64,000 nucleotides of DNA from Streptomyces rimosus (GTDB lineage Bacteria; Actinomycetota; Actinomycetes; Streptomycetales; Streptomycetaceae). Below, one piece after another: positions 34,354-43,838 of this stretch (its first letter is position 1; every line of letters begins with the position of its first letter). The notes below the pieces were generated by a model. It did not search any database, was not told where the DNA came from, and worked only from the letters and a program-made list of their open reading frames with translations. The position numbers and the translations under genes were made by a program. The stretch covers positions 3,348,001 to 3,412,000 of the forward strand of contig NZ_CP023688.1 in assembly GCF_008704655.1 (NCBI RefSeq), given 5' to 3'.

Positions 34354-36156
34354 ATGAAGACAGTCCGTACGCACAGAGCGCGCGCCACGGTCGTGGCGCT
34401 GTCCGCGGGGGCACTGGTCCTGACCGCCTGCAGCAGCGGGGCCGGCAAGGGGGCGGGGGACGACGAGGGCCGCAAGAAGGCGGAGAGCCAGCGCGCCCAG
34501 ATCACCTTCGGGGACGCCAAGGCGTCCACCGGACCGGCCGAGGCGGTGCCGGGCGCCACGTCCGGCGGCACCCTCAAGGTCTACCAGCGCGACACCTACG
34601 CCCACCTGGACCCGGCCCAGATCTACGTCAGCGACGAGGGCACCCTGTCCACGCTGCTGTTCCGCCGGCTGACCTCGTACCATCTGGACAACCAGGGCAA
34701 GTACACGGTGGTCGGCGACCTGGCGACGGACAGCGGCAAGTCCTCCGACGGCGGCCGGACATGGACGTACACGCTGAAGAAGGGCGTGAAGTTCGAGAAC
34801 GGGCAGCCGATCACCTCGAAGGACCTGCGGCACACCTTCGAGCGGCAGTTCGCGAGCTTCGTCTCCAACGGGCCGACGTACGTCCAGCGCTGGCTGGCCG
34901 ACGCGCAGGGCAACGAATACCGCAAGCTGCTGCCGGACGGCCCGTACAAGGGCAAGCACCTGCCCGACAGCGTGCTGGAGACGCCGGACGAGAACACCAT
35001 CCGCTTCCACTTCAAGAAGCCGGTCGGTGACCTGCCGTACGCGCTGGCCATGGCGGGCTACGGCATCGTGCCGGAGAAGGGCGACACCAAGGAGAAGTAC
35101 GACAAGGCGCCGATCGCCTCCGGCCCGTACAAGATCCAGCCGGGGTCGTTCAAGTCCGGCAAGGGCATCCAGCTGGTCCGCAATCCCAATTGGGACCCGA
35201 ACACGGACATCGTCCGGCACCAGTACGTCGACCGGTTCGACATCCAGTTCGGGGTCTCCTACCCCGACTCCACGCAGCGGCTGATGTCCGACAGCGCCGA
35301 CAACAAGACCGCCATCAGCTTCAACAACCAGGTCGACGCCGCCAGCCTCCAGCAGGTGGCGGGCGACCCGGACATCAAGAAGCGCTCCACCTCCGGCTAC
35401 CAGCCCTACGTCGGCGTCATGAACTTCAACATGAAGCGCCTCAAGGACAAGAAGGTCCGCGAGGCCATCGCCTACGCGCTGCCCATCCAGGCCATCCTGG
35501 ACGCGTACGGCGTGCCGGGCGGCGGCGAGCTGGCGGGCAGCTACATCAGCCCGACGCTCACCGGGCACAAGGACATCGACCCGTACGGCAAGCTCAAGAA
35601 GCCGATGGGCGACGTGGAGAAGGCCAAGCAGCTGCTCAAGGAGGCAGGCAAGGTCGGCATGAAGCTGACCTTCGCGTACACCAACGCGCCGGAGCCGCAG
35701 AAGTACTCCGTCGCGGTCGCCGACAACCTGCGCAAGGCCGGGTTCAACGTGCAGAACAAGGACCTGCCGTCGGACACCTACTACGACATCATCGGCAAGG
35801 TCAACAATCAGTTCGACATCTACCCCTCCGCGTGGGGCGCCGACTGGCCCAGCGCGCTGACCGTGATCCCGCCGGTCTACGACGGCCGGCAGATCCAGGA
35901 CAACGCGCCGAACTACTCGCACTACAACAACCCCGCGGTCAACAAGGAGATCGACCGGATCTCCCAGCTGACCGACCAGAAGCAGGCCGCGAACGACTGG
36001 TTCGCGCTCGGCGAGAAGATCCTCAAGGAGGACCTGCCGCAGCTGCCGACCTTCTACTACAAGCAGATCCAGCTGCACGGCTCCAAGGTCGGCGGGGCCG
36101 TCAACAACGACATCATCAGCTCCGTCGACCCGACCAAGCTGTACGTGAAGAAGTAG
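34354..36156 (+). CDS. Oligopeptide-binding lipoprotein, BldKB-like
   Basis: The substrate-binding component (SBP family 5) of the operon, 600 aa. It starts with a lipoprotein signal peptide ending LVLTACSSG, with the lipidated Cys about residue 26. The mature protein has the family 5 signature region around LFRRLTSYHLDN and KGVKFENGQPITSKDL. GYQPYVGVMNFNMKR and YPSAWGADWPSALTVIPP follow, characteristic of peptide binders. It is placed second in the operon between two permease genes, unlike most opp/dpp operons. It is only distantly related to the two other binding proteins in the window, so it likely has a different peptide preference. The BldKB assignment rests on gene order and length, not on a search. 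Confidence 0.88.
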   Translation: MKTVRTHRARATVVALSAGALVLTACSSGAGKGAGDDEGRKKAESQRAQITFGDAKASTGPAEAVPGATSGGTLKVYQRDTYAHLDPAQIYVSDEGTLSTLLFRRLTSYHLDNQGKYTVVGDLATDSGKSSDGGRTWTYTLKKGVKFENGQPITSKDLRHTFERQFASFVSNGPTYVQRWLADAQGNEYRKLLPDGPYKGKHLPDSVLETPDENTIRFHFKKPVGDLPYALAMAGYGIVPEKGDTKEKYDKAPIASGPYKIQPGSFKSGKGIQLVRNPNWDPNTDIVRHQYVDRFDIQFGVSYPDSTQRLMSDSADNKTAISFNNQVDAASLQQVAGDPDIKKRSTSGYQPYVGVMNFNMKRLKDKKVREAIAYALPIQAILDAYGVPGGGELAGSYISPTLTGHKDIDPYGKLKKPMGDVEKAKQLLKEAGKVGMKLTFAYTNAPEPQKYSVAVADNLRKAGFNVQNKDLPSDTYYDIIGKVNNQFDIYPSAWGADWPSALTVIPPVYDGRQIQDNAPNYSHYNNPAVNKEIDRISQLTDQKQAANDWFALGEKILKEDLPQLPTFYYKQIQLHGSKVGGAVNNDIISSVDPTKLYVKK

Positions 36157-36196
36157 CGGAGCCGGCGCCCCAGGCGCCCGCGCGCCGCCCGCGCCC

Positions 36197-36226
36197 GGTG
36201 TGCCCGTCGTCCCGGACGGGCATACC
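36197..36226 (+). promoter_or_regulatory. Intercistronic hairpin after the BldKB-like gene
   Basis: GGTGTGCCCGTC pairs with GACGGGCATACC (one G-T pair) around GTCCCG, inside the 120-bp gap between the binding protein and the next permease. Such hairpins commonly stabilise the binding-protein mRNA or attenuate downstream expression. Confidence 0.5.
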
Positions 36227-36276
36227 GGCCCGGCGCACCCCCGCCCCTCTGGCTGCCCACGAGAGCTGCGACTGCC

Positions 36277-37254
36277 ATGCTGCGATTCCTCTTCCGCCGG
36301 TCCCTCGGCGCGATCGTGATCCTGCTGATCATCAGCGCGTTCACGTTCTTCCTCTTCTTCGCCGCCCCCCGGGATCCCGCGCTGCTGGCCTGCGGAAAGA
36401 ACTGCACGCCCGACGCCATCGCAGTGATCCACAAGAATCTCGGGCTCGACAAGCCGGTTCCGGTCCAGTACTGGGAATTCATGTCCGGCATCGTCACCGG
36501 ACGGGATTTCGCCCAAGGGCCCTGCCCGGCCCCGTGCTTCGGCTATTCCTTCGCCAACGGCGACCCCGTCTGGGACACGATCGTGGACCGCTTTCCGACC
36601 ACCATCTCGCTGACCATCGGCGCCGCCGCGGTCTTCCTGACGGTGGGCGTGGGCACCGGAATGATCGCGGCCTGGAAACAGGGCAAGATGATCGACAAGC
36701 TCTTCAGCTCGGCCTCGCTGGTGCTCTCCTCGATGCAGATCTATTTCGTCGGGCCGATCGTGCTGGCCGTGCTGGTCTACAACCTCGGCTGGTTCGGACA
36801 GCCGAAGTACGTGCCGTTCTTCGACGACCCCGTGGGATGGTTCCTGGGGCTGATCATTCCGTGGTGCGTGCTGTCCATCATCTTCACCGCGCAGTACACC
36901 CGGATGTCGCGCTCGTCGATGATCGAACAGTTGCAGGAGGATCACGTACGGACCGCGCGGGCCAAGGGAATGACCTCCCGCAGGGTCTTCTTCCGCTATG
37001 CCTGGCGCGGCTCGCTCATTCCCATCGTCACCATTTTCGGCATCGACCTGGGGTCCCTCTTCGGTGGCGCGATGATCACCGAATACACCTTCGCGCTGCC
37101 GGGTCTGGGCACCCTCGCCGTGAAGTCGGTGCAGAACACCGACCTGCCGATGACCATGGGCGTGATGCTGTTCGCCGCGACCTTCATCATCCTGTTCAAC
37201 ATCGTGGTGGACGCCTGCTACGCGTTCATCGACCCGCGCGTGCGGCTGTCCTAG
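36277..37254 (+). CDS. Oligopeptide ABC transporter permease (DppB type), BldKC-like
   Basis: The second membrane subunit, 325 aa, of the OppB/DppB class. The first helix follows MLRFLFRRSLGA. A large outer loop contains CGKNCTPDAI and GPCPAPCFGYS; its four cysteines are unusual for DppB and may form disulfides outside the membrane. The ATPase-contact loop is EDHVRTARAKGMTSRRVFFRY. The sequence ends with a short cytoplasmic tail, DPRVRLS. The ATPase gene follows after 10 bases, so co-translation is likely. Confidence 0.9.
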   Translation: MLRFLFRRSLGAIVILLIISAFTFFLFFAAPRDPALLACGKNCTPDAIAVIHKNLGLDKPVPVQYWEFMSGIVTGRDFAQGPCPAPCFGYSFANGDPVWDTIVDRFPTTISLTIGAAAVFLTVGVGTGMIAAWKQGKMIDKLFSSASLVLSSMQIYFVGPIVLAVLVYNLGWFGQPKYVPFFDDPVGWFLGLIIPWCVLSIIFTAQYTRMSRSSMIEQLQEDHVRTARAKGMTSRRVFFRYAWRGSLIPIVTIFGIDLGSLFGGAMITEYTFALPGLGTLAVKSVQNTDLPMTMGVMLFAATFIILFNIVVDACYAFIDPRVRLS

Positions 37255-37264
37255 GAGAGACCCC

Positions 37265-38335
37265 GTGTCCACACCCACCCAGCCCGCGGCCGCGCCGGGC
37301 CCCGCCACGCCCGCACCCGCCGCGCCCTTCCTGTCCGTACGGGACCTGTACGTGCGCTTCGGCACCGAGGACGGCGTGGTCCAGGCGGTCGACAACCTCT
37401 CCTTCGACCTGGAGCGCGGCCGCACCCTCGGCATCGTCGGCGAGTCCGGCTCCGGCAAGTCGGTGACCAACCTGGCGATCCTGGGCCTGCACAGCCCCAA
37501 CTACACGAAGATCGCCGGGGAGATCCTGCTGGACGGCGACGAGCTGACCGGGGCCCGGGAGAAGGACCTGGAGAAGCTGCGCGGCAACAAGATGGCGATG
37601 ATCTTCCAGGATCCGCTGACCTCGCTGTCGCCGTACTACACGGTGGGGCGGCAGATCGCCGAGCCGTTCGTCAAGCACACCGGCGCGAGCAAGCGCGAGG
37701 GCCGGCAGCGGGCCATCGAGATGCTGGCCAAGGTGGGCATCCCGCAGCCGACGCTGCGGGTGGACGACTATCCGCACCAGTTCTCCGGCGGCATGCGCCA
37801 GCGCGCCATGATCGCCATGGCGCTGGTGTGCAACCCGTCCCTGCTGATCGCCGACGAGCCGACCACCGCGCTGGACGTGACCGTACAGGCGCAGATCCTG
37901 GACCTGCTGAAGGACCTCCAGCAGGAGTTCGGCTCCGCCATCATCCTGATCACCCACGACCTGGGCGTGGTCGCCAACACCGCCGACGAGCTGCTGGTGA
38001 TGTACGCCGGGCGGGCCGTGGAGCGCGGCACCGTCAAGGAGATCCTCACCGAGCCGCAGCACCCGTACACCTGGGGCCTGCTGGGCTCGATGCCGCGGCT
38101 GTCGTCGAGCGTCGACGAGCCGCTGACCCCGATCCCCGGCACCCCGCCGAGCCTGCTCGCGCCTCCCTCCGGCTGCCCCTTCCACCCGCGCTGCGCCTTC
38201 CCTGCCGAGGTCGGCGGCTCCCGCTGCCAGGACGAACGCCCGCTGCTGGCCCCCGGGCGCGCCGCGGCCTGCCATCTGAGCCCCGAGCAGAAACACACCC
38301 TGTTCACCGAGAAGATCAAGCCCCGGCTGGGCTAG
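37265..38335 (+). CDS. Oligopeptide ABC transporter ATP-binding protein (DppD type), BldKD-like
   Basis: One of two ATPases driving the importer, 356 aa. Walker A is GESGSGKS, the signature FSGGMRQR, Walker [13 protein letters not shown] and the switch His THDLGVV. The C-terminal oligo_HPY domain carries four cysteines ([24 protein letters not shown]); in related DppD/F proteins these bind an Fe-S cluster. GTG at 37265 follows AGGAGAGACC. The last bases (CTAGGAGCG) include the ribosome-binding site of the next gene. Confidence 0.93.
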   Translation: MSTPTQPAAAPGPATPAPAAPFLSVRDLYVRFGTEDGVVQAVDNLSFDLERGRTLGIVGESGSGKSVTNLAILGLHSPNYTKIAGEILLDGDELTGAREKDLEKLRGNKMAMIFQDPLTSLSPYYTVGRQIAEPFVKHTGASKREGRQRAIEMLAKVGIPQPTLRVDDYPHQFSGGMRQRAMIAMALVCNPSLLIADEPTTALDVTVQAQILDLLKDLQQEFGSAIILITHDLGVVANTADELLVMYAGRAVERGTVKEILTEPQHPYTWGLLGSMPRLSSSVDEPLTPIPGTPPSLLAPPSGCPFHPRCAFPAEVGGSRCQDERPLLAPGRAAACHLSPEQKHTLFTEKIKPRLG

Positions 38336-38346
38336 GAGCGACGACC

Positions 38347-39507
38347 ATGAGCGCACCCGAAGACGTCATCGTCCCCGCCCCCCGTCCGGCCGCCGCCGGG
38401 TCCGGCGAGGTGCTGCTGACCGCGGAGGGGCTGGCCAAGCACTTTCCGATCATGGCCGGGTTTCCGTTCAAGCGTCGGATCGGGGCGGTGCAGGCGGTTG
38501 ACGGTATCGACCTGACCGTGCACACCGGCGAGACGTTCGGCCTGGTCGGCGAGTCGGGCTGCGGGAAGTCCACCACCGGGCGGCTGCTGACCCGGCTGCT
38601 GGAGCCGACCGCGGGGTCGATCACGTACCGGGGCCGGGACATCACCCACGCCGGGCGCAAGGAGCTGGCGCCGGTCCGCTCCGAGATCCAGATGATCTTC
38701 CAGGACCCGTACTCGTCGCTGAACCCCCGGCAGACCGTCGGCACCATCATCGGCGGGCCGATGGAGATCAACGGCATCGATCCGCCGGGCGGCCGGGAGC
38801 AGCGGGTCCGCGAGCTGCTGGAGACCGTCGGCCTCAACCCGGAGCACTACAACCGCTTTCCGCACGAGTTCTCCGGCGGCCAGCGCCAGCGCATCGGCGT
38901 GGCCCGGGCGCTCGCGCTGGAGCCGAAGCTGATCGTCGCGGACGAGCCGGTCTCCGCGCTGGACGTCTCCATCCAGGCCCAAGTGGTCAACCTGCTCCAG
39001 GAGTTGCAGCGCGAGCTGAACATCGCGTTCCTGTTCATCGCGCACGACCTGGCGATCGTGCGGCACTTCAGCCAGCGGGTCGCGGTGATGTACCTGGGGA
39101 AGATCGTCGAGGTCGGCGACCGGGACTCGATCTACCACCGACCGCGCCACCCGTACACCCACGCGCTGCTCTCCGCCGTACCGGAGGCCCGGCTGCTGGA
39201 CGCGCAGGAGGAGCCGGACGACCGCGAGCGCATCCGGCTGGCCGGGGACGTGCCGTCGCCGATCGACCCGCCGTCCGGCTGCCGGTTCCGTACCCGCTGC
39301 TGGAAGGCGCGCGACAAGTGCGCCGCCGAGGAACCGCCGCTGGTACAGATCACCGGCAACGTCTCGGGCCACCTGACGGCCTGCCACTTCCCGGAGGAGC
39401 CGACGACGGCGGCGCGGGACGAGGACATCGTGCTGGACCCGGCGCTGGCGGCGATCGAGGAAGCGGCGCCCCCTGGTCCGGGAGCGCCCGGCGGCGGGGC
39501 GGCCTGA
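38347..39507 (+). CDS. Oligopeptide ABC transporter ATP-binding protein (DppF type), BldKE-like
   Basis: The second ATPase of the importer, 386 aa. Walker A is GESGCGKST, the signature FSGGQRQR, Walker [13 protein letters not shown] and the switch His AHDLAIV. A cysteine-containing oligo_HPY region follows ([16 protein letters not shown], then TACHF). The tail beyond ~365 is Pro/Gly/Ala-rich and variable. ATG at 38347 with TAGGAGCG six bases upstream. A GC-rich hairpin at 39577-39608 ends the operon. Confidence 0.92.
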   Translation: MSAPEDVIVPAPRPAAAGSGEVLLTAEGLAKHFPIMAGFPFKRRIGAVQAVDGIDLTVHTGETFGLVGESGCGKSTTGRLLTRLLEPTAGSITYRGRDITHAGRKELAPVRSEIQMIFQDPYSSLNPRQTVGTIIGGPMEINGIDPPGGREQRVRELLETVGLNPEHYNRFPHEFSGGQRQRIGVARALALEPKLIVADEPVSALDVSIQAQVVNLLQELQRELNIAFLFIAHDLAIVRHFSQRVAVMYLGKIVEVGDRDSIYHRPRHPYTHALLSAVPEARLLDAQEEPDDRERIRLAGDVPSPIDPPSGCRFRTRCWKARDKCAAEEPPLVQITGNVSGHLTACHFPEEPTTAARDEDIVLDPALAAIEEAAPPGPGAPGGGAA

Positions 39508-39576
39508 CCGGGGGCTTCCCACCACGGCATCGACCGGTGTCACCTCAGCGGTCCGGGGCAGGCGCGAACCGGAGCA

Positions 39577-39608
39577 GGCGCCGCGGCCCGTCGCGGGGCC
39601 GCGGCGCC
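39577..39608 (+). terminator. Terminator of the first importer operon
   Basis: A perfect 13-bp stem GGCGCCGCGGCCC/GGGCCGCGGCGCC with GTCGCG loop, 70 bases after the last ATPase gene. Confidence 0.6.
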
Positions 39609-39718
39609 CGCTTCCGGCTCTCCCCGTACGCGGACATCGCGACGGCGCATCCATGCCCCGTACTCCGGGCGGGCGAAGCCGAGGAGGCAACGGTTCACAA
39701 GAGGACAGAGGAAACAGC

Positions 39719-40705
39719 ATGGCTCACCGCCCCCCGGCCCGGATACCCGCCCGTGTGCCGCTCCTGGCCACCACCGGAGTTCTGGCACTTCTCTGCGCGA
39801 GCACCCCGGCCGCTGCCGCCGGCGGCCCGCAGCGGCCCGCGCCGCGCCCCACTTACGCCATCGCCCACCGGGTGCTGACCGCCGGCGGCGTGGACACGGC
39901 GCTGCGGCACGGCGCCAACGCCGTGGAGATCGACGCGGCCGCCTGGAAGAAGGGCTGGTGGGCGGACCACGACGGCACCCTCACCAGCGCCGGTGACCCG
40001 ATGGAGACCATGCTCAAACGTATCGCCCAGCGGCGCGCCGAAGGCGGAAACGTGACCTTCGTATGGCTGGACATCAAGAACCCGGACCACTGCCGCAGTG
40101 ACGACGCGAAGCGGCGGCACTGTTCGGTGGCGGCGCTGCGCGACATGGCCCGCCGCACCGTCGAGAAGCAGGGCGTCCGCGTGCTCTACGGGTTCTACGG
40201 CACCGAGGGCGGCACCGGCTGGAAGGACGTCACGACCCGTCTGCGCCCCCTCGAAGGCGTCGGGCTCAGCGGCAACGCCGAGGACGTGGCGAAATCCTTC
40301 GCGGCCCACGGCCCACGCATTCCCGGCAGGCAACGCGTCATGGACAAGGGCCTCTTCAGCCTCTCGCTCAACGCCCGCACCATCACCTCCGAACTCCGCG
40401 CCGGTGCGAAGGCCCGGGACCGCGGGGCCCTCGCCTCGACGGCAGGCTGGACGGTCGGTACGGGGGACGCGAAGAACACCGCCGGGCTGCTGGCGCCGTA
40501 CGCGTCCGGCGGAGCGGGCGCCGACGGACTCATCTACGGGAAGCGGGCCGCCTGTTACCCGGACGGCACGTCCACATGGCGCGGCGGCTGCGGCACCGAC
40601 GAGTCCTCCGTCAAGAGGGCACTGTCCTCGATCACCGATTACGTCGCCGGGCACCCGGCCGAGCGGCGGATGGCGACGACCCGCGACATCCCCTTCGGAA
40701 GCTGA
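39719..40705 (+). CDS. Secreted sphingomyelinase D-like phospholipase D
   Basis: A 328-aa exported enzyme of the GDPD-like sphingomyelinase D family, best known from Loxosceles spider venom and some actinobacteria. A signal peptide covers ~1-34 (VPLLATTGVLALLCAS, cleaving near AAA-GG). The spacing of active-site residues is that of the family. Catalytic His50 (YAIAHRV) and His84 (WADHDG) are present. Magnesium ligands are Glu70 and Asp72 (NAVEID) and Asp118 (VWLDIKN), with Lys120 and the Trp of GWTVGT. Three further Cys (CRSD, RHCS, CYPDG/GGCG region) may pair. ATG at 39719 follows AGAGGAAACAGC. It stands alone between two peptide-importer operons. The head-group substrate (sphingomyelin, lysophospholipid or ceramide phosphate) cannot be read from sequence. 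Confidence 0.85.
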   Translation: MAHRPPARIPARVPLLATTGVLALLCASTPAAAAGGPQRPAPRPTYAIAHRVLTAGGVDTALRHGANAVEIDAAAWKKGWWADHDGTLTSAGDPMETMLKRIAQRRAEGGNVTFVWLDIKNPDHCRSDDAKRRHCSVAALRDMARRTVEKQGVRVLYGFYGTEGGTGWKDVTTRLRPLEGVGLSGNAEDVAKSFAAHGPRIPGRQRVMDKGLFSLSLNARTITSELRAGAKARDRGALASTAGWTVGTGDAKNTAGLLAPYASGGAGADGLIYGKRAACYPDGTSTWRGGCGTDESSVKRALSSITDYVAGHPAERRMATTRDIPFGS

Positions 40706-40708
40706 CGC

Positions 40709-40731
40709 CCCGGCCGTCGGTGGAGGCCGGG
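40709..40731. terminator. Putative terminator between the phospholipase gene and importer 2
   Basis: CCCGGCC (40709-40715) pairs with GGCCGGG (40725-40731) around a nine-base loop, in the gap between convergent genes. Confidence 0.4.
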
Positions 40732-40738
40732 CAGCCCC

Positions 40739-41791
40739 TCAGCCGCCCGGCACCACCTGCCGCTCCTCCGCGAAGTGGCACGCCGAGGCGTGCCGGGCGG
40801 GCCCCGTCACCTGCTCGAACCCTTCCGGTACGGCCAGCGCCGGCACCTCCAGCGCGCAGCGCTCCCGCGCCTTCCAGCAGCGGGTGCGAAAGCGGCAGCC
40901 GGACGGCGGGTCGGCGGGCGAGGGCACGTCCCCCGTCAGCAGGATGCGTTCACGGCGGGTGCGGGCCCCGGGGTCCGGTACGGGTACGGCGGACAGCAGG
41001 GCCTGGGTGTACGGGTGCGTCGGATGGCCGTAGATCTCGTCCTCCGTACCGGTCTCGGCGAAGCGGCCGAGGTACATCACGGCGACCCGGTCGGAGATGT
41101 GCCGGACGACCGACAGGTCATGCGCGATGAAGACGTACGACAGGTCGAACTCGTCCTGGAGGCGTTCCAGCAAATTGACGACCTGCGCCTGGACGGACAC
41201 GTCCAGCGCGGAGACCGGCTCGTCCGCCACGATGATCTCCGGGCGCAGCGCGAGGCCGCGCGCGATGCCGATGCGCTGGCGCTGGCCGCCGGAGAACTGG
41301 TGCGGATAGCGGTTGATGTATTCGGGGTTGAGGCCGACGACGTCCAGCAGGTCCTGCACCTTGCGGCGCCGGTCGCCCTTCGGGGCCACCTCCGGGTGGA
41401 TGTCGTACGGCTCGCCGATGATGTCGCCGACCGTCATCCGCGGGTTGAGCGAGGTGTACGGGTCCTGGAACACCATCTGGATGTTGCGGCGCACGGCCTT
41501 CAGCGCGCGCCCCGACAGCTTGGTGATGTCCTCGCCCCGGTACAGGATCTGACCGCCGGTCGGCTTCTCCAGCCCCACCAGCATCTTGGCGACCGTCGAC
41601 TTGCCGCACCCGGACTCGCCGACGATGCCCAGCGTCTCCCCTTTGCGCAGCGTGAAGGAGACGGTGTCCACCGCCCTGACCGAGCCGATCTGCTTGCGCA
41701 GCACGATGCCGCGGGTCAGCGGGTAGAGCTTGGCCAGCTCCCGTACGTCGAGGACGGGCTCCCCCGCACCCGCTCCGGCCTCAGCGCTCAT
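40739..41791 (-). CDS. Oligopeptide ABC transporter ATP-binding protein (DppF type), importer 2
   Basis: The last gene of the second importer operon, 350 aa. Walker A is GESGCGKST, the signature FSGGQRQR, Walker [13 protein letters not shown] and the switch His AHDLSVV. The C-terminal oligo_HPY segment has [16 protein letters not shown] and ASACHF. The ATG overlaps the DppD-type stop (ATGA). It aligns end to end with the DppF gene of importer 3 (same length, nearly identical central region), showing the two operons arose by duplication. Confidence 0.93.
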   Translation of the reverse strand: MSAEAGAGAGEPVLDVRELAKLYPLTRGIVLRKQIGSVRAVDTVSFTLRKGETLGIVGESGCGKSTVAKMLVGLEKPTGGQILYRGEDITKLSGRALKAVRRNIQMVFQDPYTSLNPRMTVGDIIGEPYDIHPEVAPKGDRRRKVQDLLDVVGLNPEYINRYPHQFSGGQRQRIGIARGLALRPEIIVADEPVSALDVSVQAQVVNLLERLQDEFDLSYVFIAHDLSVVRHISDRVAVMYLGRFAETGTEDEIYGHPTHPYTQALLSAVPVPDPGARTRRERILLTGDVPSPADPPSGCRFRTRCWKARERCALEVPALAVPEGFEQVTGPARHASACHFAEERQVVPGG

Positions 41792-42822
41792 GGGCGCTCT
41801 CCCTGCTCACTGACGGTCTCCTCCCAGAAGTGGCACGCGCTGGCCCGGCCGGGCGCCACGTCGTAGAGCGGCGGCCGGTCCGTACGGCAGATGTCTTGCG
41901 CCTTGGGGCAGCGCGGGTGGAAGGGGCAGCCCGGCGGGATCGCGGTCAGGCTGGGCGGCAGGCCCTTGATCGCGTACAGTTCCCGGCCCTTCTGGTCCAG
42001 GCGCGGGATGGAGTCCAGCAGGCCGCGGGTGTACGGGTGGGCCGGCGCCCGGTAGAGGCCGTGGACGGGAGCCGTCTCCACGATCCGGCCCGCGTACATG
42101 ACGGCGATCCGGTCGGCCACGTCCGCGACCACGCCCAGGTCGTGGGTGATCAGGACGAGGCCCATGGCGTACTCCCGGCGCAGCTCCGCCAGCAGATCCA
42201 TGACCTGCGCCTGGACGGTCACGTCGAGGGCGGTGGTGGGCTCGTCCGCGATGATCAGGTCCGGTTCCAGGGCCAGCGCCATCGCGATCATGATGCGCTG
42301 GCGCATACCGCCGGAGAACTGGTGCGGATAGTCGCCCACCCGGCTGCGGGCGGCCGGGATGCGCACCCGGTCCATCAGCTCGGCGGCCCGGTCGCGGGCC
42401 TCCTTGCGCGAGGCGCCGCGGTGCACCTCGAACATCTCCCCGAGCTGCGCGCCCACGCTCAGTACCGGGTTGAGCGCCGACAGCGCGTCCTGGAAGATCA
42501 TCGCCAGCTTGGTGCCGCGAATACGGCGCCGCTCCTCGGCGCCCATCCGCAGCAGGTCCCGGCCGTGGAAGAGGATCTCGCCGCCGGTGACGTGTCCGGG
42601 CGGGGTGTCGAGGATGCCCAGCACGGCTTGGGCGGTCACCGACTTGCCCGACCCCGACTCGCCGAGCACGGCCAGCGTCTCCCCCGCGGCGACCGTGTAG
42701 CTGACGCCGTTGACCGCGTGCGCGATCCCGTCCCGCGTACGGAACTCGACCTGCAACCCGCGTACGTCCAGCAGCGCGCCGCCGTCCGCCTCCGTGCCGG
42801 GGGCTCTGCCCTCAACCGTCAT
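41788..42822 (-). CDS. Oligopeptide ABC transporter ATP-binding protein (DppD type), importer 2
   Basis: A 344-aa ATPase. Walker A is GESGSGKS, the signature FSGGMRQR, Walker [13 protein letters not shown] and the switch His THDLGVV. The oligo_HPY Cys cluster is [17 protein letters not shown] then ACHF. ATG at 42822 with GAGGAGACGG upstream; the open frame beyond is antisense-type noise inside the permease. Eleven bases separate it from the DppC-type permease stop. It is paralogous to the DppD of importer 3. Confidence 0.93.
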   Translation of the reverse strand: MTVEGRAPGTEADGGALLDVRGLQVEFRTRDGIAHAVNGVSYTVAAGETLAVLGESGSGKSVTAQAVLGILDTPPGHVTGGEILFHGRDLLRMGAEERRRIRGTKLAMIFQDALSALNPVLSVGAQLGEMFEVHRGASRKEARDRAAELMDRVRIPAARSRVGDYPHQFSGGMRQRIMIAMALALEPDLIIADEPTTALDVTVQAQVMDLLAELRREYAMGLVLITHDLGVVADVADRIAVMYAGRIVETAPVHGLYRAPAHPYTRGLLDSIPRLDQKGRELYAIKGLPPSLTAIPPGCPFHPRCPKAQDICRTDRPPLYDVAPGRASACHFWEETVSEQGERP

Positions 42823-42833
42823 CCACCGTCTCC

Positions 42834-43838
42834 TCAGCGCAACTTGGGGTCGAGGGCGTCGCGCACCGCGTCGCCGAGCATGATGAACGCCAGCACGGTC
42901 AGGCTGAGCGCGCCCGCCGGCCACAGCAGCATGTGCGGCGCGTTGCGGATCTGTTTGGACGCCTCGGAGATGTCGATGCCCCAGGAGACGGTCGGCGGTT
43001 TCAAGCCGACGCCCAGGTAGGACAGCGTCGCCTCCAGCGCGATGTACGTACCGAGCGCGATGGTCGCCACGACGATCACCGGCGCGACCGCGTTGGGCGC
43101 CAGGTGCCGCAGCAGCAGCCGGGTGTTCCCGGCGCCGAGCGCCCGCGCGGCCTGCACGAAGTCGGCCTGTTTGACGGTCAGTACGGAACCGCGCGCGATC
43201 CGCGCGAGCTGCGGCCAGCCCAGCAGCACGATGAACCCGACGACCGGCCAGACCGAGCCGGACGGCACCACGGACAGGAACACCAGGCCGCCCAGCAGCA
43301 TCGGGATCGCGAAGAACATGTCGGCGATACGGGAGAGCAGCGCGTCCCACCAGCCGCCGAAGAACCCGGCGAGACCGCCCAGCACCCCGCCGAGCAGGGC
43401 GGCCCCGGCCGTCGCGCAGACGCCGACCGTCACCGAGGCGCGGGCCCCGTACACCGTCCGCGCGAAGACGTCGCAGCCCTGGGTGTCGAAGCCGAAGGGG
43501 TGGCCGGACCGCGAGCCCTCCTGGGACAGGGTGATGTCGCAGTCCAGCGGGTCGGTGCCGGTCAGCAGGGACGGCCAGACGGCGATCAGCACGAAGAAGA
43601 CGATCAGCAGTCCGGAGACCAGGAAGACCGGGTTGCGGCGCAGGTCGTGCCAGGCGTCCGACCACAGGCTGCGGGCCCGTCCGGCGGCGGGCTGCACGCC
43701 GGTGCCCTGCGGCGCTCCCGGCGCGCCGGGCACCTCGGGAGGTCCGGCGAGCCCGCCCATGGTCTCCGCCTCGACGGCGGGCAGTGGCGTCCCGCTGCCC
43801 GCCGTCTGGAACGGCTCGTGGCGCTCGGGTTCAGGCAT
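42834..43838 (-). CDS. Oligopeptide ABC transporter permease (DppC type), importer 2
   Basis: A 334-aa membrane subunit with a longer polar N-terminus (~1-50, Gly/Pro-rich) than its paralogue in importer 3. RSLWSDAWHDLRRNPVF leads into the first helix. The ATPase-contact loop is ADFVQAARALGAGNTRLL. It ends FIMLGDAVRDALDPKLR, identical in the paralogue. It overlaps the DppB-type gene by eight bases (ATGCCTGA), the same overlap as in importer 3. Confidence 0.92.
   Translation of the reverse strand: MPEPERHEPFQTAGSGTPLPAVEAETMGGLAGPPEVPGAPGAPQGTGVQPAAGRARSLWSDAWHDLRRNPVFLVSGLLIVFFVLIAVWPSLLTGTDPLDCDITLSQEGSRSGHPFGFDTQGCDVFARTVYGARASVTVGVCATAGAALLGGVLGGLAGFFGGWWDALLSRIADMFFAIPMLLGGLVFLSVVPSGSVWPVVGFIVLLGWPQLARIARGSVLTVKQADFVQAARALGAGNTRLLLRHLAPNAVAPVIVVATIALGTYIALEATLSYLGVGLKPPTVSWGIDISEASKQIRNAPHMLLWPAGALSLTVLAFIMLGDAVRDALDPKLR

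Noticed and set aside
34327..37500. 1057-codon open frame on the minus strand opposite the BldK-like genes
   Set aside because: It mirrors the GC-rich third positions of the real genes on the plus strand; its translation is Val/Asp/Arg/Leu-rich without any domain, while the plus strand encodes complete transporter proteins.
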